Assembly: GCA_963971225.1 (NCBI GenBank)
Contig: OZ020267.1
Span: forward strand, 153,999,920-154,063,919
Source of the DNA: Melieria omissa
Taxonomy: Eukaryota > Arthropoda > Insecta > Diptera > Ulidiidae
Length of the DNA: 64,000 nt
Reading direction: 5' to 3'
The translations under genes and the position numbers were made by a program. Under the pieces are notes generated by a model. It did not search any database and had not been told where the DNA came from. It was given only the letters and a program-made list of their open reading frames with translations. Below, in pieces: positions 58,786 to 64,000 of this stretch; position 1 is the stretch's first letter; every line of letters starts with the position of its first letter.

Positions 58786-61700
58786 ACATGTAACTAGACG
58801 AATTTTGCAAATATTCATTTGTATCCATACAAACGGAACATCAATTAGAGATGAGAGCAGAAAGCGAGGGACTTTAAAAGAACTTTCCGACATGAACTTT
58901 CCTTTCATGCAATACTGGAAATAGAAATCGATCTGGGATGCCACGTCTAGCAATCTGAAGTTCACAAAGACGAGGAACTTGAAGAAGAATGTTTCGCATT
59001 GTTTAATGTTTGCATTGGCATTAAGACTTCATTGGTTAACCCTAAACGATTTCTCATTATCATATTTAATAGTTGGCCACGCCCTAAACAAAACATCTGT
59101 CCGCTTGCTGGCAGAGCACTTAGCACAACTCACGTCAGAGTGCAAATCAATAAGAAAACGCAAAACACTTCCGTCAATCCGAATCACCACCACAAAATGC
59201 CAGTTCCACAACAAATCCACAGCGAATCTGCCAGTCAGAACGTAGCACAACTCAGCTAAATATTTGCCGCACACACAGTGCATTTTTGCGCTAATGAATT
59301 GTTTTCAATTTTTCCAATTCATAATGCAATTATTGAGCGAATAATTTGCGCACATCCTCCTCCCTTCCCCACCATCGCCCTCTGGCTCGAAGCCGTGCAG
59401 TGTCGATGTTATTGCGCGAGAAGGGCTGAGCAGTTTCCACCTGTGACCGCCACTGTGCTCCACTAGTCGCATGCAATAATTCAGCAGTGGCTGTTTTTGC
59501 TGTTTTGGTTGTTGGATGCAGCGACTTTGCACTATTCGACCAGTTAACCTCCCATCAATGCGTCTTGGCGTTCTCCGTGACGACTTACGCCATCGCTTCA
59601 AAATGGTTTACTCTGAGCGGCAGCAGACATTGACGTGAACGTGTTCGTGCCGTTTCGAATCCCAGTTTGCGGTAAGCTGTGAACTTTCGCAATTCGCTGG
59701 TGACGTGCGCTTCTGCCGTGCGAATTCTGATTGTTTGCGGCGAGCAATCTCACTGCCGCCATTAGAAGCGGAAATGTTTCTCACTGCACGCCAAGCGACG
59801 GCAGCAGCATTTCCGGCAAAAATCTCACACAAAATTGCTGCCGCGTTGTCGTCAGCGACACGGCAATTGTGCAGTCAGCGCTGAAACTCTGGATGCGCGC
59901 TGCAGCAGCAGGTGCACAGCAACAATGAAAATTGCACTCGCTTTTGCAAGCGCTTTTTCTATTGTCGTATATGGTGTTGTTGTTGTTGTTGTTGTTGTGT
60001 TGGTGGCATGTGTGATTACTTTAATTTGGCTGCTTCTCGGTTGCTGTCAAGCGGTTTCTATTGTTTCTGCCTTTTCCTATTATTTCGTCTTTGCATAAAT
60101 TAACAAAGCGCTGCCATTGTTGCTGCCAGTTCGTGCAGCCAAGCAAAGCCGGCCCCGGCCGCCAACTATCCGAACTTCTACACATGCGTTCGTCAAGTCG
60201 AAGGCGCAAATTCTTAACTTTTTGCTGCTGACTGCTGCCCGCTGTCTTTGTTCGCAATTGTGAGCCATTGTTGGCCACAACGGAAAATGGCAAAATATCA
60301 GGTAACGCGAGTCCATGAGAAACCGCAAACTGTACACTCGACTCCAATGCTCGACGCTTTAATGCTTGGAAGATGATTTTAATGTGAGTTGGCAGTTCAT
60401 TCCATTGCTTTGCCAATTTCTACAAAAATTGTGGCAAACTTTATTGGCGCACAATTTCGCACGCGGTTTCCTGCCGTCGAGTGTTTTGGTGGTCAGTTAC
60501 CTTTAGACGGTTGAACGCTTTGTTAATTTTTCTACTTGTTACTTTGGACCAAACAGAATGTGTAGTGTTTGTTGTTGGCAATTATTCATGCCACTCATGC
60601 CGGGCTGGAGCCAATTAACTGCTCGTACCTGAGTTGGCGGCTGCCGGTGCGTACACACAGACAAATTCATTCAACCAATTTAAGAAATTAAGAAATGTTC
60701 GTAGTTGTAGAACTTGGCTCAAGAAATTTCTGTAGTGAGAGTTATACCAAATTGTATTTTTCGCATAAATGCTTATACACTTTTCTCAGTGTACTTATGT
60801 CGCTGTAATGTTGCTTCATCCCTTGACTGAGGAATTAGCTATGGTGAGGCAAACAGGCAAAAAGCAGCAGACAGACAGTTGGACTATTTGCGAAAAAGTT
60901 TTCTGCGTGCTGGCCAGTGATGGATTATAATAGAAGATTTCGTGTAACGTTGCTTCGTTCTCATTGCTCCATGAACTCTTCCAGACTAACAGAAACTTGA
61001 AACTTTAATGTTAGTCTGTAACATAACTTAAGACATTCGACGTGTTTAAGAACTCGAAATGTTTTAATTTATTATCCACATTCCAATATAAACTACCGCA
61101 GCGACCAGTTTAACAAGCTTTACAACAACTTCTAGCTTATTCTAGCTGCTCGTTAGAATCAAAGCGCTGAGCGTCCAATTGCCTCAGCACATGTAACACA
61201 GCTTTGTAAGCATGTCGCCGTGCAGCTGCAATCAGCTGCTCAATAAATTCGTTTTCCTTCACTCACTGGCCGCCGGTCGCTCCATCATCAGCGGCCGCTC
61301 GACGTCAACTTTCACTAACAAATCGCCACGAAGACATTTGCATGCGGTCGCCGCTTTTCCGCGTTGCTTTCCTTCGCTGCAGTGCGGCAGCATTTCGATG
61401 TCTATTGTTATTGTTATTGCTACTTCCATGTTATTTCTTGCTGTTTCGCCACTCCCCACTTCGGCTCTCGTCTTTGCTTCATCGGCAAATGCCAACCAGA
61501 GCTGCATGTTGTGTGTTGGTTGTTGTTGTTATTATTGCATTGTTATTATGAATGCTGTTGCTACAATCAGCTGTTTGTGCCATTGTAGCAATTGCCGCAA
61601 TGCACAGCAAAAGCAACAGCAAACGCAAACACCGCAAGCTGCAGTCAACTCGGCCAATAAAGCGCAGTCGAGCGCGCCGCTGCGCCAACGTAATCCGTCG

Positions 61701-64000
61701 TCAGCGCTGCCGGGCAGTTAATTCTAGCACAAGTGGCTTGCTTGCATGTTGGCGATTTATTGTTGTTGTTGTTGCTATCGCACTGGATCATATGCACATT
61801 TGTGCAGGCAAAGTGCATTTTCTCTAAATTAGCGCACGAACGGCGCACAAAGGGGCGCCGCGGGGGGAAAGGTGGCACACTTAAGTGATCACTTTTAATG
61901 CAACTCAAGTGGCTTCCATTTTAAGTGGAAAATTTTCACCGCCACTGCGGAGGCCTGGCTTGAGGCGTTGTCTGCATTGCACACACTCTGCTCCCCTCTT
62001 TGTGGATTTTTTTATTCGCGGTCACTGCAATCCTTTCCTACTTCTCGCTCGTTGTTTACTGCGTTCTTGGCAGATTTTTCCGCGTCTTCGTCAGTGCCAC
62101 AGTAACAGCCAACTGCACCAATTTCGCTCCACAGCGAAAAGCATCAAACAAATTTCTACCAATTCTCTATTTGTCTTGGCTGCCGCTACTTTTCGTGGTC
62201 CATAAACCGTCCATGAATGTCGCTCGCTACCGCCCCGGCTGCTGCTCCGGACTGACCATAACAATTTCCACTTCCTGTGGCACTGGATTTTGAACGCTCT
62301 CTCACACTCTCTCTGGCCCCGTCTATGCGTGACCAGCAATCACCACGCAGCCAATTGTCACGTTCACATAAATATTGACTCCATGTTGAGTACTCAACAA
62401 TGTGGTTGCGGCCAGGTGCTCATCCACCGCTACGCTGCGGTTTGCGCAAAACTCGATGAGAAATTCGAAAATTCGTTTTGTGGCATATTTCGGCACGTGC
62501 AAACCACCAACAACTCCGTTGAATTGTTTCACTGTGCCGGGCGGTGGGCTTCGAGGTTTCGCTGGAATGCAGCGCGTTCAGTGTGTGACGATGTCTTGTC
62601 ACACTCGGCGGGCGACTTATTTTGACATCGATTTAACGTACTTGGCGATGCGACTGACGTAAGAGCTGACGAGCGGCTTTGTGCGCATTGTCGCCGTAAT
62701 AGCGTTGAATCGGTAATGTCAGACATACAACAATTACGAGCAAAAATATTTGTGAAAAGCGGCGACCGGCTCAGACTGGAGTTGGCCCCTTCACCCCTTG
62801 TCGAGTTAGTCGACTCAGTCTCATCAGTCATCATTACAGTCCTTCGCTATATGCTTTATTCTATATAAATAAAATTAAATCTCTTCAGCGTCTGAGTCAC
62901 ATTGCTGGTGGCTTAGGTCATTTCTCTGATCGAAAATATATCTAAGGTAGAACAATCTCGTTTTTTTAAGCTTTTTAGCAACACACCTTTGTATTCTGAA
63001 ATGCAAATTTCGGGTTTTTACGTTGACTGACCTCACCCTTCTTCGCTTAAACAGTGAATTATTATTATGTAAATTATTTATAGTTCAAGGCTTCGCCATG
63101 TCATCAACGTGTTCCAAGCACAATTTGGCAATTCAATGCCAAATGATTGATGTGTCTAAACAACTGTCAGCAGCTACTGTGTGTGCGGCTTAAATGCCAT
63201 TCAAGCCAAGTAAATACCAACTGCGACTTGTCGTTGCCCATGCCAAGTGCCAATTTGGCCAAAGAATTCGCCATGCGCAGCCCGAAACCGTTTAACTGTG
63301 CGCCAACCCAGTTTTAAAATGCCGAAAACGTTGTCCATTCGGCTGTGGAGTTTTGTTAGATGAAATTTAATGAGCTCAGAAACCGCAAGCAGCAACCTCG
63401 GGCTGACAAAACCAGCCATGACAACAGTTGCGCCCGCATCCAGCGCAGACGAGGCATTTAGCTAGAAAGGCCAAAACCGCAGCGGCGCACAGCGAGCGAT
63501 CCGAAGGAGAGATGCGCAAAATGCCGGAGAAGAAATCACTTTTGCGAATATTAAAAGCAATGTTGCAGGTCTGTGAACGCTGCGGCCGCTCAGCAACCGA
63601 CCGAATATGCTAATTAACTGCTGATGTGGTACTGGGGGTCGGGAGGGGGGAATGCAGCGCAGCAGACCTGTTTGTGTCTTATGTCGCTTTTGTGGTCGAG
63701 GGTGCGCTTCAGCTTCAGACGATGGAAGTGAAACCTTGAGAGCACTTAACAATAAATTCGATAAAAGTCGAGAACTGGAAATGCCAGCAATCGGCACTTT
63801 TGGTCAGTGGCGCACGCAGGCGAATCTTTTAAGCGGGGTTTCGGAAATGAAATCTACTTGAGGCTTGTGAAATAATGTGGTCTTTGTTGGAGGCGGTTTG
63901 AGCCCCGCACCCCGCGGCTGCTACCTGTCAGTTTTAACATTTACGTGTTAAAAGTTATTGAAAATACATTGCAACGCGTTCTCGACGTGTTGGCCTTCGC
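58786..64000. other. Non-coding flank, no supported gene
   Basis: Many short overlapping frames on both strands, no splice-supported exon and no domain. The longest ATG-initiated one (61212-61721, 169 codons) contains hydrophobic and Cys-rich runs produced by GTT/CTG repeats and looks like translated low-complexity DNA. A GTT-repeat run lies at about 59970-60000. Confidence 0.45.

Noticed and set aside
61212..61721. 169-codon ATG-initiated plus-strand ORF
   Set aside because: Hydrophobic and Cys runs come from GTT/TGT repeats; no clear signal peptide or family motif, and competing frames are open on both strands.
1..64000. CRISPR array, operon, phage, viral insertion or biosynthetic cluster
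   Set aside because: No direct-repeat array, no prokaryotic gene organisation and no viral-type gene; the sequence is an insect chromosome segment.

Overview
The window is eukaryotic, insect DNA, most likely a higher fly and probably a tephritid fruit fly. The evidence is the very short introns (57-75 nt) beside very long ones, CAA/CAG-rich coding runs, N/Q/A-rich low-complexity protein, and several dipteran-type transposons. No bacterial features (operons, Shine-Dalgarno sites, CRISPR) are present. The exon models below were built by hand from splice signals and reading-frame continuity; each predicted CDS sums to a multiple of three.

Layout. (1) 1-102: start of a minus-strand gene that leaves the window. 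(2) 1933-10058: two acyl-CoA synthetase genes of the ACSF2 type, head to head; one on the minus strand (584 aa, 4 exons), one on the plus strand (593 aa, 5 exons). The 3.6 kb between them carries a candidate DNA transposon with a tRNA-derived SINE inside. (3) 10736-11200: a small secreted proline-rich protein with 22-residue repeats, a TATA box and a 25-codon upstream ORF. (4) 14341-52699: one 38 kb minus-strand gene for a coiled-coil protein resembling MTUS1/2 (ATIP). Three alternative first coding exons or exon sets (52.7/50.8/41.9 kb, 35.5 kb, 25.6 kb) all end in phase 1 and can all join the same acceptor at 19170. Only the distal form starts with a possible N-myristoylation signal. (5) 48682-50634: a GH20 beta-N-acetylhexosaminidase gene nested on the plus strand inside an intron of that gene; its poly(A) signal lies 11 nt from a host splice donor. 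(6) 52700-64000: mostly non-coding, with a 200-N assembly gap and a mariner element.

Mobile DNA: a Tc1-like DD34E element with paired direct repeats in each end (46862-48484), a mariner (57527-58783), two TTAA-flanked MITE-like elements, a long inverted-repeat element (42770-43611), and a tRNA-derived SINE family. That family has one complete copy with a 12-bp target-site duplication (30474-30880) and one 44-bp 5'-truncated copy with a 13-bp duplication (43213-43256). Both transposase genes are broken.

The two synthetases probably activate fatty acids in mitochondria, and the hexosaminidase acts on N-acetylglucosaminides in the secretory pathway, lysosome or outside the cell. The long gene probably makes a cytoskeletal or membrane-linked coiled-coil protein with promoter-specific N-termini. 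I see no evidence that the neighbouring genes share a pathway.
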